NCBI GenBank assembly: GCA_003993805.1
Contig: RSEF01000003.1
Coordinates: forward strand, 59,872,410-59,936,409
Length of the DNA stretch: 64,000 nt
From: Himantopus leucocephalus
Lineage: Eukaryota > Chordata > Aves > Charadriiformes > Recurvirostridae
Direction of reading: 5' to 3'
Under the pieces are notes generated by a model, which did no database searches, had not been told where the DNA came from, and saw only the letters and a list, made by a program, of their open reading frames with translations. Both the position numbers and the translations under genes were made by a program. Positions 24,801-39,300 of this stretch are shown one piece after another. Position 1 is the stretch's first letter. Every line of letters begins with the position of its first letter.

Positions 24801-27800
24801 GTCCGTACAGATTGGAAAGGAAAGAGTTTCTCGTTATGTGCTTTGAAGAAAAGGGGGGCACAATCTTAATGTGAAGCTTGAGGCCCCGTTGTAATACCAA
24901 AACATTCTCCGTGGCTGCTTTGCTGTAAATAACCATGCAGGAATATGGATTACTTTACAGGTTTGCAAGCATTATATAGGATACCCATAAGAACAGGTCT
25001 ACTGTTGATAAAGACCTCTGATGGAGGACTGGTTCACGAGCTACTGGATTTCCCACGCATCTCTGTCTGGAGATGATGAGTGGCACTGGGGAGGTCACCC
25101 CACATAGAGGATACAGCAGTGTTGGGGCAGTTTCTGGGATGGAAGGTCTCTTGGGGCTGCCGGGCACCCCGCGCCCTTCGGTGGCCATGGCGAGAGCTGC
25201 GTAGCCAAGGTTTCAGTCTGTGGCAAGGTGTTCTCGATGGGCTTTTGACTGTGCTTAATCCAAATGGCTTTATGTGACTGGCTGGTGATGAGTTGTTACC
25301 ACCTGAAGAAAAACACCCAGGGAGCCGGAGAGAGAGGTGTCTTCTCGGTTGCTGGAGCAGTGGCTGCCCTGGGAAACTGTGCTTGTGAATCACCCTCGTT
25401 ACTGTCTGCTTGAGTCATCAGAAATGATAGACGAGGAAATGTAGGAATTAAACTAAAACTAACATGTGAATTGTGCCAAAAACCACAGCCCAACCAAAAC
25501 CAGAGCACATCTGCGGGGTTTGGGGGTTGTTTTTTTTTTTCTTTCTGTTTTGTTGGTTTTTTAACACTGAACCAAAACCCTTTCTGTGCAATGATTTTTT
25601 TGTTTGCTGGCCTTAGGGAAACGCAGTGGCTGTGAGCCACGTATGTGTGTTTGCTTAAAAACTGTTAGAGAATTCTTTGACAATCAGGTTGTGATAGATG
25701 GTAAAAATCCTGATGGCATGTGAGGCTATGCATATTTGCTCTTGTTCACCTCTAAAAACAAAAAAAAGGGCAGGCGGGAGGAACCAGTTTAGCTTTCTAC
25801 TTCAAACCCTGGCTTTCTTCTTCTGTGATTCCTTCATGTTATTTTACTGAGACGAACCAAAAATAATGCCTTAATCTTTACGTGCATAACCTGGAGAATA
25901 TGAAGCCTATTTACTTGTATGACGACTTCATAAGGGAGAAAATAGTCAGGTTGGAAAATGATCTAAGCTTATTAGAAGCATACCTCGTTTCTCTTAAATG
26001 GCTTTGTAGGGTGTTTTACAAAATTAAATTTAATCCTCTGAAGTGTGTCAGGTGCTAAAATTTCCAACTCCTTGGCCTTGTGTTTTGGCTACTGATTAAA
26101 GCGTGGATTAACCTGCAATTCCACTGGTGTTAATGCCTCAATACGTATTGTTTTTTCAAACAGTAATTGCTATATTCTCTTGATCTTAGGAAATTTACTT
26201 TTGATCCAAATGTGCAACAATGTACGCTGGTATTAAGCTTCCTGTCGCCTACAAATAGAAAGCATTCCATGGTAATGACAGTATCGCGATGGATCTTTTC
26301 CTGCAAGGAAATATAATAATAACACTGAATTCTGAACACAAAGCGTTGCACCACTTTGTATTTACAGTAACAGTGGAAATGTTATGGTCAATCACCCACA
26401 GCAATGTTTTCACCCTTGCGTCATCAAGTTGTGACTCAGCACTACGATACAAAGGCAGAGCTCCAGACAGGTCAGGGAAGTTCCTAAAATCAAATTGCTG
26501 CCAAGGCTCTGGGCAGGTCTATGGGATTTTACCTTGGCATTTTGGGTTAACCTGAAAGGGTTTCCTTCTTGTTGCTTTCTCTAATCTTCTGTTTCTAAGA
26601 AGGACAGTGTAGAGAAGATGACTGTGATTCTGCAGTTCCTACCAGGGTTTTTATGCATCTGGCTCTGTATAATTTAGCCAGTAATAGCTGTGGTAGTTTA
26701 CAGTTCTCTGTATTTTGCGGTACTGGCAATTCCAAATGTTTGTTCTTTCTCAAAAGAAACATGAAGTTGAGTTCAAGCATGATCTTTGATTTTTACATTA
26801 AATCCTGCCTATTTGAGCATGGACTGCCCCATAATGGATATTCCGGTGTTTGGGTCTCGAGGTCTATGTCACCCCATATTCTCAAAATCTTCTTTTAAAC
26901 AAATGGTCTAAAGAATAAAAGCAAAACAAAACCCCCAAAGCCTACCCAAGTCTCTTGTCTCATCCGGGATGGGGAGTGGTGTCTTTTAAAGATAAAAACC
27001 TCCAAATTAGAAGGACTTGATGACATAGTTAGAAAAGCAAACGTTAGCAGTGCGTGCTCCCATTCGCGCACCCCTCAGCCCCCCTCCCCAACCCCACTAC
27101 ACCACCACTGACTTTGGGAAGTGGTGGAAGACCTGTGTGCATATGCATTACCTCGCCAGGCGAGCTCAATTTAAATGCAGCCTATTAAATTATTTACAGA
27201 AGACAGTTGGCCAACCCATTGTGCTGTGTTCGTAGGAGCCAAAGGTCACTTTTGGTGTGCCTGGTTGATTCATAGGGTAATCTGATACAGTACTTAGCGC
27301 TTTGCCTCCCAGTCAGTGGGTTAAACCTTATCCTCTTATATTATGAGTCAGAGAACCATAAGTTTCAGAAAAAGCCGGAGCCTTTGTTTTTAATGGTTTT
27401 GAAGAGGCTGTGCAGCAGAATGCAGAAGGCTGCGAGAGCATCTGCCAGGGGGTCGGGCGTGTTCTGCAATAGTGTAAATCTGACTGACAGCTTGAGAGCC
27501 GAAACGCTGTACCCGTGTTTTCTTAAGCTGCTTGTCCTTTTGCTAACATCATCTGCAGCCATTAGGATGTTAAGGCATTATTGCTTATTCTTCAGATAGG
27601 TGGCACTTTTTTGGGTTTTGGTTTTGGTTGGGTTTTTTTCCCTGGGTTCCTCACTACCAGCATCTCCTTGAGGAGATGATTTTATTGGGTATCTCATACA
27701 TTCAAGCCTATTCTTTTGCTGCAAGATACAAACTTGTGTGGTTTTTTGTCAATGTACATCTTGGTGACAAATCCCATCAAAACCCACGAGTATTGGGGTG

Positions 27801-30800
27801 CCTTGGTATTGCCAACTTCTGTCTACTTCAAAATGCTGCCTTTGCCTCTCCCCCTTCCAGGCTTACTCCCTCCTGGAAGCAGCACTGGTGTTGGCATGCA
27901 GGGCAAGCAATTGGCATCGCGGCAGCTTTCTGTAGTGCCTGACTTTTTAAAACCCTCGCACCATGGCAGGCTTTTTCCAGCTGCTAGTTTAAAGAGAAGG
28001 TGGCAGAACATAGCACAGCTGAGAGTGAAACCTGTTTTGTGAGCTGCAGTCATACCAGTGGGAGTCTGGTCACTATAAGTGTCTGCTCATGCACAGATTT
28101 TGTTTGTGTTTATGTACTTGTGCTTAATTTCTTTTTAAATCTGCCACCAGTTACAGGGGCACTGGTGTTTTCAGCGCACTGTTCAGGATACTCGTGGCGT
28201 TGACAAGCTCCAGAATTTAGTTTTTCTTCTCTCCGTGTCCGCAGAGGTGCACAAGTGCTTTTCTATTTCTGCACGCAGGGTTCAGAAGTTTGCACTGCCA
28301 CCGAGCTGGCTGAGGAAAGGAGGAGTTTTGCTTCTGCGGTCGTGCTTTTAGGAGAGCGAGCCTATCGTATTTCACTCTAATCCTAAGCGATAGCCACGCA
28401 GTCTGTTTTATTGTTAGGAGAGCCTTCCTGGAGCTCCTTCACCAGGCTTTTCACTACAGGGAGAGCAGGGCAGCCGGGATGAGGAGGCACAAGTGTGGTC
28501 AGTCCGTCGTCCCTCCTGAGCTGTGCCATGCTGGGGCGTGATCCCTGCTTGCACTTCCCTCCTCGTTGGGGTGGTTCTGATAAGCCAGAAGAGAGGACAG
28601 AATCGCATGCACGCTCCCAGGGAGCGATGCCAGGGAGAAGAGTGGAGCTACAGTTTTTGCTGTTGAGTGGAGAATGGGGAAAACACGTGCCTTAGTGCGA
28701 TATTCTGCTCAGCCGTTACATGCTTCTCTGAGCTGCTGCAAGGTGCCACTTTCTGCTGCTTTTCTCCCCTTTGTTTTCTTTGGCAGCTCCCTAAGCACTG
28801 GATCAAAACAGCTTCAGGGGAGCTGTGCTGGCACGGTGACCTACCTCCATACTGGTGCTGGCTTAAATGCAGCGAGAAGAAACCTGGACGGAAGTCGTAT
28901 TGAAATTGTTTAGCCTTCCACGAAAAGCACTGAGAAAGGGGACGGGAACAATTTCAGAAAGGTCTGCTTGGAACCGAGGCCAGTAGCTGGCTTAAAAGAA
29001 AATGAAAAAGGAGTGTGTTTCGAGATCTTTCAAACTCAAACAAAACCCAGGCTCCCTCTCGCGCGCTGTAAGCTGGATAAATTTCTCCTCCTTGTCAAGG
29101 CAGACAAAGAGATTGTTTCGCAGCGATGGTGAACTCTCCTCCATGTGCCTGCAGCAGGTAGATGAGGATGACGAGAACTGGACCTACAGGAGCCAGCAGA
29201 GAAAAGGTGACTCGCTTTCTCTTTAACCCTTGTGATTGCTGCTGCCGTGTCAGCCCCTGGTCCGTGCTGTTGTTGTCCAGCTGCTCGGGTCCCCTTGGGA
29301 GCCCGGAGCCGTGCGGGAGCCGCAGGTGGGGTAGGAGGAGGAGGGCAACACAAAAGCCTCGGTGCAGCACCGCCTTGCCAAGTTTTCTTGGGTTAAAACT
29401 GTGAAAGCTTGTAGTAATCAACGGGAAAAGCCTTTAATTTCCCATCTGGGCAACATAAAGGTACTGACTGTGTGGTGTGTAGGTAAGTCTTGTTTATGCT
29501 TCTTGTAGCCAGTAGTCACTCCTGGCAGATCCTTTGGGCAGGTGCTGCAGGAATCTCTCCTCTCTCTGTGGTACCAAAAGCCATTTAAGACTCCACTTGT
29601 AACAGACCGGATGGCTTTTCGATAATTGCCTCATGGTCCTGCTGGAAAATTTTAAGTGTTTTTTGTTTTATGAGAGCAGATTGGGAAGAGGTCCCAGATG
29701 CAAAATAAAAGGGATGAAGGGATGGTGTTGGCAATTGCTCCACAGAGAAGAGGGAGATCTAGAATGCGAGATAGGCAGCTCTGAAGGAACCCTTGAAATA
29801 CTGAAACCTGAAGTATATTTTATATGAAACTTTAAAAAAGTACTTTTATTTTTTGTGTTGGGTTTTTTTTTTTGAGTGGCGTTTGTCAGGTACTTATTCA
29901 AGCATACCTCATGTTTACCATACATCAAAATAAATTTCAGAACTTTGCTTCTCTGAGATGGTGAGCTACCATTACCAGTGCATTTGCTGGCTGGTAGGCA
30001 GTAGTGTGTGTGGGTGAAAATACTTGATGAAGTGATTTGATTGTAATTTCTTTAGTGCTGCCAGAGCACTAGTTTGTTAATGGAAAGTGTAAGGTTGACT
30101 CAAATCTGCTGTAAGGTCGCTTTTGTAAGAGCAGGCAGGCTCTTCAAGGACATTTGAACTTCAAAGGGATTTTTGTTTCTTTTCGTTTCTGGGAGCAGTT
30201 AATAGCTATTTCACCAGAATTTCAGTTCCGAGTCAGAATAAATTGTGGCCTCAGTAAATGGTTTGGATGCAGGAACACTAACACAGGATGTATACGCTTG
30301 TGCATTGCTCCCAGCACGCTAGGAGACGATTTTAATCTGTGCTTTGAAGATTGTTTTTTAACCCCTTTCGCTGCTGAAAAACTTAGACGAAGAGAGTTTG
30401 CATTTGCAACCGGTGGCTAATTTTTACTTTCGGTTGTTGGCATGTTGGTATTGCACAGCAATGTCAGATACACTTCTACCGCCTGTGGGATCTTAGGTGC
30501 TGTGCATCAGAAGAACCACACAGTCCTGCTGCTGGTTGCTACGTAGCTTCCATAGAATTTCTCATGCTGCCTTCCTTAGCCCGTGCTCCCGCCACAAGGC
30601 AGAGATGGGAAAGGAAGCTTTACTGATGGACTAATGTTGTATTAATTTTTCTGAGTGATTTACATAAAAAGCCCATTGTACAGGCTGGAGGGGGAGGGCA
30701 GAAATCCTCCCGTAATTGGGCAGCAAGCTATGAAAGCCTCCCTGCCTGCCTATAGCAGAGATGACAATACATCATTTTTGAAAGGAAGGTGGAAGGAGGT

Positions 30801-33280
30801 ATAGATTGTGTAGGGTTTATTTCCCCTTTGCAGGGTACAATTTGACTCAACTTGTAAAATCTGCCCGCATCATAAATCTACCTGTGCACTTCTGTCTGAC
30901 CGGGATCCTCTGCTTGGAGGGAGCTGACAAACTGGCAGGGGATGCCAGGGCTGAAAGGAGTTTGGGTTACGTACTTGGGCAGGAGAAACATGTCATGGCT
31001 GCAAGTGTTTCACCCAGGGCTGTGAGTCAGGCTTGCACGGTGTCGGAGCAGTTTGAGTATTGGTACCTGGCTGAGTCGTCATCTTGGGTTTGTGTTCAAA
31101 GGCTGAACGTGTGATAAATGAATACTTGTGTTCTCAAATGAGCTTGCTCCATTGGACCGTTGCATTACTGCTTGCCAGACTTTATAAAACGGAGGGCTCA
31201 AAACAATATTGTCTTTTGGTGCTTGAGTTAACCACATCACTTAAAATTAACGCAGGCTAGAAAGAAATGGGATGCACAGCAGGCTGGAAGGCTAGTTTTA
31301 TGTAGGAAACCAGACTGTTTATTTTAAATTAGCTGAAAAACTATTAAAATTTCATCTATCAAAATAATTATGCCTCCAGTTCTTTCTTCCTCAGGTTAAT
31401 TGGTAAAAAGGTAAGCCTGACAAATCCCAGGCTCTCCTACCTTTTTCTTTCCTTAGCTGTACATGTACAGGCAGGAGTGTTAACAGAAATTGGAAATGAA
31501 GGAATTGTTGTTTTTCTTTCTGAGCTGTTTCTCTTCCTGTCTTTATAAACCTCTTATTCTTTTGCCGCTTCACTGCTCTTCCCGTCTCATATTGCATTCC
31601 CACGAGGCTGCTAGGTGACAGGCACAAGGCGGCATGTGTTGCCTGGTATTTCACCAGCAAAGTGGCTAATCTGCATTGGCTGCAAACGGGAACTTGCAAA
31701 CAGTAGCGAGCACCGAGATTGGCTGGATTTGTCAGTTTAAAACGAGCAAGAAAAACAAGAAGTAAATGCTAACTGCGAACCTGGGGCACGCCCTGATGTC
31801 CTGGGCAGCTGAGCTCTGTTTGTGTGGAAGTCAAGTCTGGGGCTGCTGCTTTGCTCTTCATTTTTAGAAGGTATACAGTAGTGTAGAGTTTTTTGGAACC
31901 CGTAGCACCAGTTAGACTTCACATCTGATAAAGCAGTTACTAAAAGAGATGGTAAAAGTTGATAGTAAAATAGAAGTTTGTTGTTTGAAACGTTTCTTGC
32001 TCAGCCTTTTTCCTCCCCAGTCATCTGAAGGACCTTTGAAATGAGAGCACACTGTAACTCCCGCATTTCTCTTCTTTAATTTGAATTTTTTGTTCACATT
32101 TGTTACTTTTTGGGGTAGCAGAAGTCTCCTTTATTCTGGAGACTCTGTGTGTGTGAAATTATATTTTTTTTTTTTATTCCCTACACATGCTCCAAGTGCC
32201 CTTTTCTCTTGCTTAGGCACTCCTCATCCCTGTTACCGGCATTCCTGGTGGTTGCTTCAAGGGGAGAGGGCAGGCCAGCGTGGCCAGAGTCCATCCGAAT
32301 TCATCCAGCCCATTACGGACAGAGTCCGTGGAGCTGACTGTGCTTCATGTGGCTGTGCATGGGGTGTTGGGACGGTGGTACCCAGGCACCTTTGCTGCTG
32401 ACTGGGGTTGTCCATCTCACGAAAGCCACCGGAGTAGCAGACACCGGCTTTCTGGGTTGTGTAGGTGCTCCGCCGCCACCTTGATCAAGGCTTGTTCTGC
32501 TGAGCAGGGTCATGTGGGCTCATGAGGCAGCTTTGCGAGCACTCCGTAACTTGTGTGCACGAGGGATAACAGCCTGGTTTCCCTCACAGAAGATACCTGT
32601 GCAGTGATGCCCGCTGCTCGTACAGCTGCTTTGAAGAGGCAGGTGTAGGACCAGTCAGACTTTGATTTTTGTCCAAGCTTTTTGTTGGTAGACATTCTAC
32701 TTTTCATCTACTTTGCTCTTCTAATGGCACGGCTTGCTTCTGGTATGCTCAGCGGGAACCCAGAGAACAGCTTGATCCCCCCCCCCAGTGGCTGAGCCTA
32801 AAATTCCCACCAGAAGCAGGGCTGGTTTGCTTGCTCCTGGAAAACCGAGCAGGTCCTGGTTTGGGGGCTGTTCCCCATGTCTTGGTGCGTTCCTGCGTGT
32901 GCCAGCGGTGCAGCGGTAGGCGTGTAAAATGGGAGGCAGGCGGCTCCTGCCCCCAGGTGTTTTCAGACTGAAGCTTAAAGCTTTTTTTCCTTTAAAAAGC
33001 ACATTATTGAAAAAAACGCTGTCAGAGTTATTCTTTGAAACTGAAGCGAAGGTGCTTGTGTGCGTGGCAAAGGGTTTCTGACATGTGGAAGCGTATAACC
33101 ATCATTCATGTGGGCCTGTGCTGTTTACCGTGAGTATGACATAGCAAGTTAACTTTGAAAAGAGATAACACACGAGTCAGTTTATGGTACAGATCTCACC
33201 ATATTTACTTTGACTTTGCAGAAAAGGAGATGAGTCACATTTCAGCATCAGAACATCTTACCGAGGCTTGCTGACTTGTG

Positions 33281-33327
33281 GGTTTTGTTTTTTGTTTTTG
33301 TTTTTTTCTTTTTCTTTCTTCCTTCCC
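33281..33327 (+). repeat. T-rich low-complexity tract
   Basis: Runs of T broken by single G, then by C, forming a G-T then C-T polypyrimidine stretch. It gives rise to several spurious frames rich in Phe on the plus strand and Lys on the minus strand. Confidence 0.8.
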
Positions 33328-36300
33328 GTTGGTTTGGGGGTTTGGAAAAGGAGAGCTTGTGACCGCAGCTCAGAGCAGTGCTGCCTTCACGGCTGGTCTT
33401 GCTCATCTCCCTGCCGTGCTGGCAGGGATGCAGAGAAAGGGAAGATGTTTCACTGGAGCAGTTAAATATGCCTGAGCTAGTGACCTCACTTCTCCTGTTA
33501 TTTCCTTCTAACAGTGATCTTCTGGCCAGGTGTTGGAGAAGCACAATTAGCAGTCAGGTCCGGCCGCAGGCGGCAATACGTGAAACAAGGTTTTTCCTCC
33601 TCCTCCCAGCTCCTGCCCCTGCCCATTGCTCTGATTTTTTTACTTGCTGTCTCCATTTCACTTGGTCGCTTTCCAACCTTTCTGCATCACGAGAAAGCCA
33701 AAAGCCTTGGCAGCTTTTTATTGCAAGCTGTACTACCTGGAAAACTTTTTTTGGTGTCATTAGAGAAGCCTTGTTTCTCGGGTAACTGCAGTCTTTTAAA
33801 GACTGATCAAACCTGGTTCAAAAGGTGGCAGCCACTGGCTGTCTGCTGGCCAAGTCTCGGTACTTAATATAAAAGTGTGTTTGAATGCCCATTTTTTTCT
33901 TGCAAAACCAGTCTAAATGTGAAACTTTATTTTAATGCTTAAAAGTCTTTTAAATTCATAAGTAACTACTGTGGGCTCAGCCTTTCGTGTCCTTGTGGCA
34001 TGTCTGATGGAGGTAATCCTGATGTCCTGATGACAACTCTTACCAAAACTGTCAGTTAACTTTCTAACCACCCACTGCATATCACAGTCTGAGAATGTCA
34101 CACTTACCAAGGGATTAAATTTCCACAAACTGAACAATGGATTTCTTCTGTCACAGTAGCAATATTGGCGCTGCCTTATTGTCAGTAAAAATTATGTTCT
34201 TTAGCTATGCCCGTACTATCTGTGGTTGTTTTAGACATACATCACATAAGTTTGTTACTGTCAGATCGGTTTTTCTTCACATTCCAGAGGCAGAGTGGGG
34301 CCTCAAGACCTTCGGTTTTTGTAGTACCGAGGAGTTTGTATTTTCAGTGCTTCCTGTAGAAACTCAGTGTAGGGATTTGCAACTCTGACATTCTCTAACT
34401 GCAGCGTCAGACCGTCAGTTCGGTCTTTTTCTAAAGTCCAAGTGAATTTTTAAATTTTGGTTTTGTAAGTCATGCGCACAGTCCGTGAGGGAGTTTCGAG
34501 GGACAGAGCAGGGATCATATTTTTTTTAGTGATGAGATGTAAGAGTACTAAGAACTAGTAAGTCCCCATAAGCAAGATTACTGAATCCAGACTTCCTGTT
34601 GCTATTCTAACGTAAAATCATTTAATGGGGCTCTTTTTTCTGTATGTTTTTGCGCAAGATCTTGTGTCCAAGGGGGGGAAAAGTCATGTCAGTTACTACA
34701 TAGATAAGGGCCCATAAACCCAAAGGGAGCTGTTAGCATTTGTAGAAGCAGTAATATGTGATGGATTGTAGTGTTGGGGCGTGTGTGTCTCTGAAAAGGA
34801 TTCTTGAAGCTTTGGGCAAGTCCATAAATAATCATTTATGGAAACCTCAAAAAGCATTTTTGTAAGAGACTGGAATAACTCCAAAACAAATATTATATGT
34901 TTTATGTACCTTTTTGTGGAAGACTTCTTTCTTGTTTTTTAAGAAATGAATGTTTTATACGCAGTTTTGTATACATGAGCACACATACACAAACCTAAAT
35001 ATTTAAGTGGAAAAAACAATGAGAGATTTGATACAAAGGCCAATTTTCTGTCTTGTCATACTTCTTCCTTTTATGTGTTGTAGGTTCTGTATGCAAAGAT
35101 AAAGTTAGATGTAGTTATACGCATTTGTAACAATTTGCCTATACGGTCAACTTTGCATCTTATATTTGTGGTTGAAGCTGTTGGATGTTGTGCTTTTATG
35201 GAAGCAGCCCTCAGCTGGGAGCAGAGGTACTACTTAAATTACTGAGGCTCGTACTGTTTGTCCTAGCATGTTTGTATCGTGGCACAGCAGAGGGTTCTGT
35301 AAAACTTTCATGATACACAGTGGCAATCAAAACTTTTCATGCTGGTAAAACAGCTGGAGACAGTCGGAAGTTCTGCATTTAACTACAACTTCAAGTAGCA
35401 ACTTTTGTATGCTTGTATGTAAATGCAAATTTAATCAAAACTTTGCCTTCTTTCCCATGTCTTCTGGTAAATGTTGCCATAGATGGGAATCTGCAAGTGG
35501 GTTTGCGAAGCAAAAATTCGTAAGCTACAGAAACAAGTTTACGTAAGAAATGTTATGTATCACAGAATCATTTGTTCAAACCCACATCTCTACTTTTGCT
35601 TTATCAAAAAAAACATGGATCCAGCCATCATTGCTATTCATTCTATAAAATCCTTGCCAAATTCCAATCCTTTGCCATTTTTATAATACAAATAACTTTT
35701 ATTACAAAAAAAAAGTTCTTTGTCATCTGATCAAAACTTTCCAAGTTAAAATAAAAAGAAGGAAAAAATCATTTGCTATGACCTTAAACATTTGCTGCAG
35801 TCCTTCCCTCTTTTCTGGATGCTATCCCAGTGTGTCCATTCCTCTCCGGGAAGCAGTGGCTGGAAAACTGGAGTCTGTGCTAAAGGACATTTCTGAGTAG
35901 ATATTTTTTTTTACAAGCAGTTGTGGCTGGTTTCACTGTCTATATGCTGTCTGCTCCAAGAGCCTTAACTTCTTACTAATGTCAGTTCACTGTGTTGGAA
36001 GGGTCTTAATCTCTCAGGGGACTGTGGAATTTTTTTTTGATGATGGAGGAGTTGAAGGGAAGAGCACGCTTGTACAGTGTAACTGCGGGGAATCAACATG
36101 TTAGAGCTGCTGTCTCAGAAGCGTGCTTCTGTTAGATGAGGGGGAAGCCAACCGCTGGTATTTGAGAACTGTGAATCTCTCCGGATTGCTGCTCCCGGGG
36201 CAGATGCCGCTTCCTTCTGGGCAGCTCTTTGCTGCTGTGAAGTGAGACCCTGACTGTTTTTACGTTCTGTAGCACACCTTGAATCTCTCTTGCAGAGTAG

Positions 36301-39300
36301 TTCCAGTAAGGGTTTTCTTGGCTGGTCGCTGTAGAAGACCACAGTCTTGGGAAATGCAAACAAATTGAGTAGCACCTGACTTAACCATGTGTTTCCAAAG
36401 TTACAAGGACATCACAACCCAATCTGTCTTGCAATGTAGCTGTACTTGATGTTTGGATTAGTAGTGTAGCTAGAGCAGCGCTCTGCACAGAATAGCGTGT
36501 CCTTTGCCGCCTTCTTTGCAGCCATGATGAAACACACAGGGTGCTGTGATTTTGCTTCTGAGTGTGTATAGTTTTGACCTTTACAAATGGTTTCGAGTTA
36601 TACTTCATGACATATACACTTCTATATACTTCTATACAATTTATATACTTTTTCTTGTTCCCAGGATACTTCTTGTTCCCTCTGAATTCCGGCTAATCCT
36701 TAGGCTGAAAACTTGGGGCAAATGTTTCCCCCTCAATAGAGGGTCAAAACTGATGTCTCCTGACCTTCCCATTTTCCTCTTAGCTAGCTGTATTTTATAA
36801 AGCAGACTGGATGCTTTCCCGTGAGACATTGTATGCACTGTTTGAGCTGAAACAAAGCTCTGTATGTGCTTTCCTACGCACTGCTCATCAAGTAAGAGAA
36901 TACATGAAAATTTCTGTTTCCATGCAGTTGTTCGCCAACTGGTTACTGAATTGTCCTCTAAAACTGAGGGGACCCTTGCCTCCGGCATGGTCACAGCTCA
37001 CCATTCTGGCAGGACATTGCAAATATTACAGCTACTTGGTTTTTTCCAATCTCCATTACAAATGAAAAGAAAGTGAAGTTAAAGGTTAAGAATGTGGTTT
37101 AATGACTAAAGTTAATGAATTTTGCAAGAGTGTGTTTAGCTTCTATGACAATATTTGGAACAATTAAAAAGGGTGGATTTGACAGTTTGTAATTTAAATT
37201 ATGAAATACGTTTTCTTCTTGTCTTTTAGCTGCAGAATCTCAATAAACTCTAGGTTTTCCATCCACGTGTTTTTTTAGCTGACATTTTCCTATTAATTCA
37301 TGTACTAGCCTCTCTTTTCCCACTTGTAGGTAGCAACCCCTTTGTTGTCTTTTTCTTTTTTTTCTGAGGCATTGAAAAGGAAACTCCGTTTGTTGTTCCA
37401 AAGCCTGAGCTGAAGTGGCCTGTTACAAAATAAGGCTTAGGTGCTTATGACGTCTACGCAAGGTGTATTTTCAGAGTATGTTGTAATGTTGGACACATAA
37501 GAGTATGGTGTATTTTCCATCCCAAGGAAAGATAATTTATATGTACACCCTCTTCTCCTTCTAGAGCTTCCCTTACATATGGCATGGCAGCTTCTGCTTG
37601 GCACTTTATCTCCCTGGAGCAATGTCCATGGACATTGAGTCTCCATGAACGGGCAGTATGCTGAAGGCAGTTATGAGCTGTGAATTAAATGCATTGCAAC
37701 TGGTGTATCACTTGCCCATTCACTCAAAATGAAAAGGTGTGAGAAGTGCAGAGAAGGCTTTCAGTGAAGTTGCTCAGAAGTTACCAAATCAAACACTGAA
37801 GCAGAGGGATTGAGAGGGCTGCATCTTGCTTGAGAGTAGCTCACAGAGATGTTAAATAGGAGTTATCCTTGGCTGCAGTTTCTCCAAGGTGACACAGGTC
37901 CATAACAAAAGTGCACGTGCATTTGTGTGCATGTATATTGGAAGGAAGTGGGGAGGCAGAGACATGACGTCTCTTCCCACTTCTTACATGAACTGTGGGC
38001 CGTGTCCATTAACTGTGGTACAGGAAGCCGTGTTTGCCAGTTGGCCGGTCAGGTTTGATCGGGACGGCTGCTGGAGGGAGGCATGGCTTGGCCTCCTCAC
38101 TGCTTTGCCCGGGAACGGCACCTGCCTGCCGGGCACCACACAGCACATCCCTGTCAGTTGGGTCCCATCAGACCCGCTCCCGTTGCCTGCTGCCTCTCTT
38201 TCCTTTTCCTTGCTTGCATGTGTGAATTTTCTTACTTCCCTGTGGCTTTGTCTTACTTTGCACATGCAGGTGTTTGCTCCCTAATGCAGCGGGGATGCTC
38301 ACAGTTTATGTATTTGGCTTAATACTCTGAATCACACTCTTGTAGGCACCTCACTAGTGACTACGTTAATTAAAGACGGACCTGTGGAAAAAACAGGCTC
38401 TTAATTTCGGTTCTGACATTCATGCATAATTTCAATGCTTGAAATAGGTATAGAAACTAATGAATAGTGGAGGCTGTTGCCTTTTAGAAACTTAAATTTG
38501 TTTGTACTTGCTTGTAATTTCCATGGAGTCTTTTGTATCTGTTTTTTTCCCTTGTAGTCAAGACTGCTGAAGACCTGATGAGTAAGGGTGACTGATTACG
38601 GCATGCACTTACATGGAAACTTTCATCCAGGAGTTATTAACTCAATTTTATTAACCTTGAGTAACGCATGTAATGCCATATACAATAAATACAGCGTTTT
38701 CATTTCAGAATGAAAATGAGGTCATTGTGACATGCAGTGGCAGAATCAGGTATGAAATTACACGTTTGACTTGCAACCAACTTGACCTGGTTTTGCAAAG
38801 GGAGAAGACCCCCTGTGCTCAGCGGCACAACTCCTTCCACCGGGGTGCCGGCTGGCTCAGACAGTGCAGCTGGACCGACACTGAGGGGGCCGCAGCTCCT
38901 CCGCAGTCTCCGGCAGATTGTGATTCAGCTGGGACTGTGGGGAAGGCAGCAAATCTATTATATTAATCAGGTCAAATGAGAAGTTAAGTCATTTTGTTCT
39001 CCCTGCTCTGCGCTGACACCTCTCACACGCGTGCCAGAGCCTCAGTGAAGAAGCAGTGGCATTTCTACCCCAGGGCTGATGACAGAAAATGCCTCGGGGC
39101 TGGCTCGGGTTTGTAGCGAGGAAAAAGCCAGAACAGGTGAGAATTCAGGAATATTTCCCATTGTAAGACACAGGGGAAGCTGTAATAATAACCTACAAAC
39201 CGCCCTGTCACCCTGCTCTGCGCACGGTCACTGCTGAGGGTGCTGGTTCCGTTTGCTACCCGAGGGCAGCGAATGCCCAAGTGCCATTTCTTGTCATTCG

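Noticed and set aside
35560..35595. 'cacagaatcat' followed by 'gttcaaaccca', resembling the reverse of a CR1 3' end
   Set aside because: Only about ten bases agree with CR1, and the diagnostic 'tttaaaggtcatctagtcc' stretch is missing.
36640..36690. Acceptor-like 'tttcttgttcccag' followed by an open frame
   Set aside because: Part of a short local repeat of 'ttcttgttccc'. The following frame has no coding character or matching donor.
38673..38966. 97-codon plus-strand frame with partly GC-rich codons
   Set aside because: The GC-rich part is local, the start lies in AT-rich non-coding sequence, and the translation changes character midway. No family recognised.
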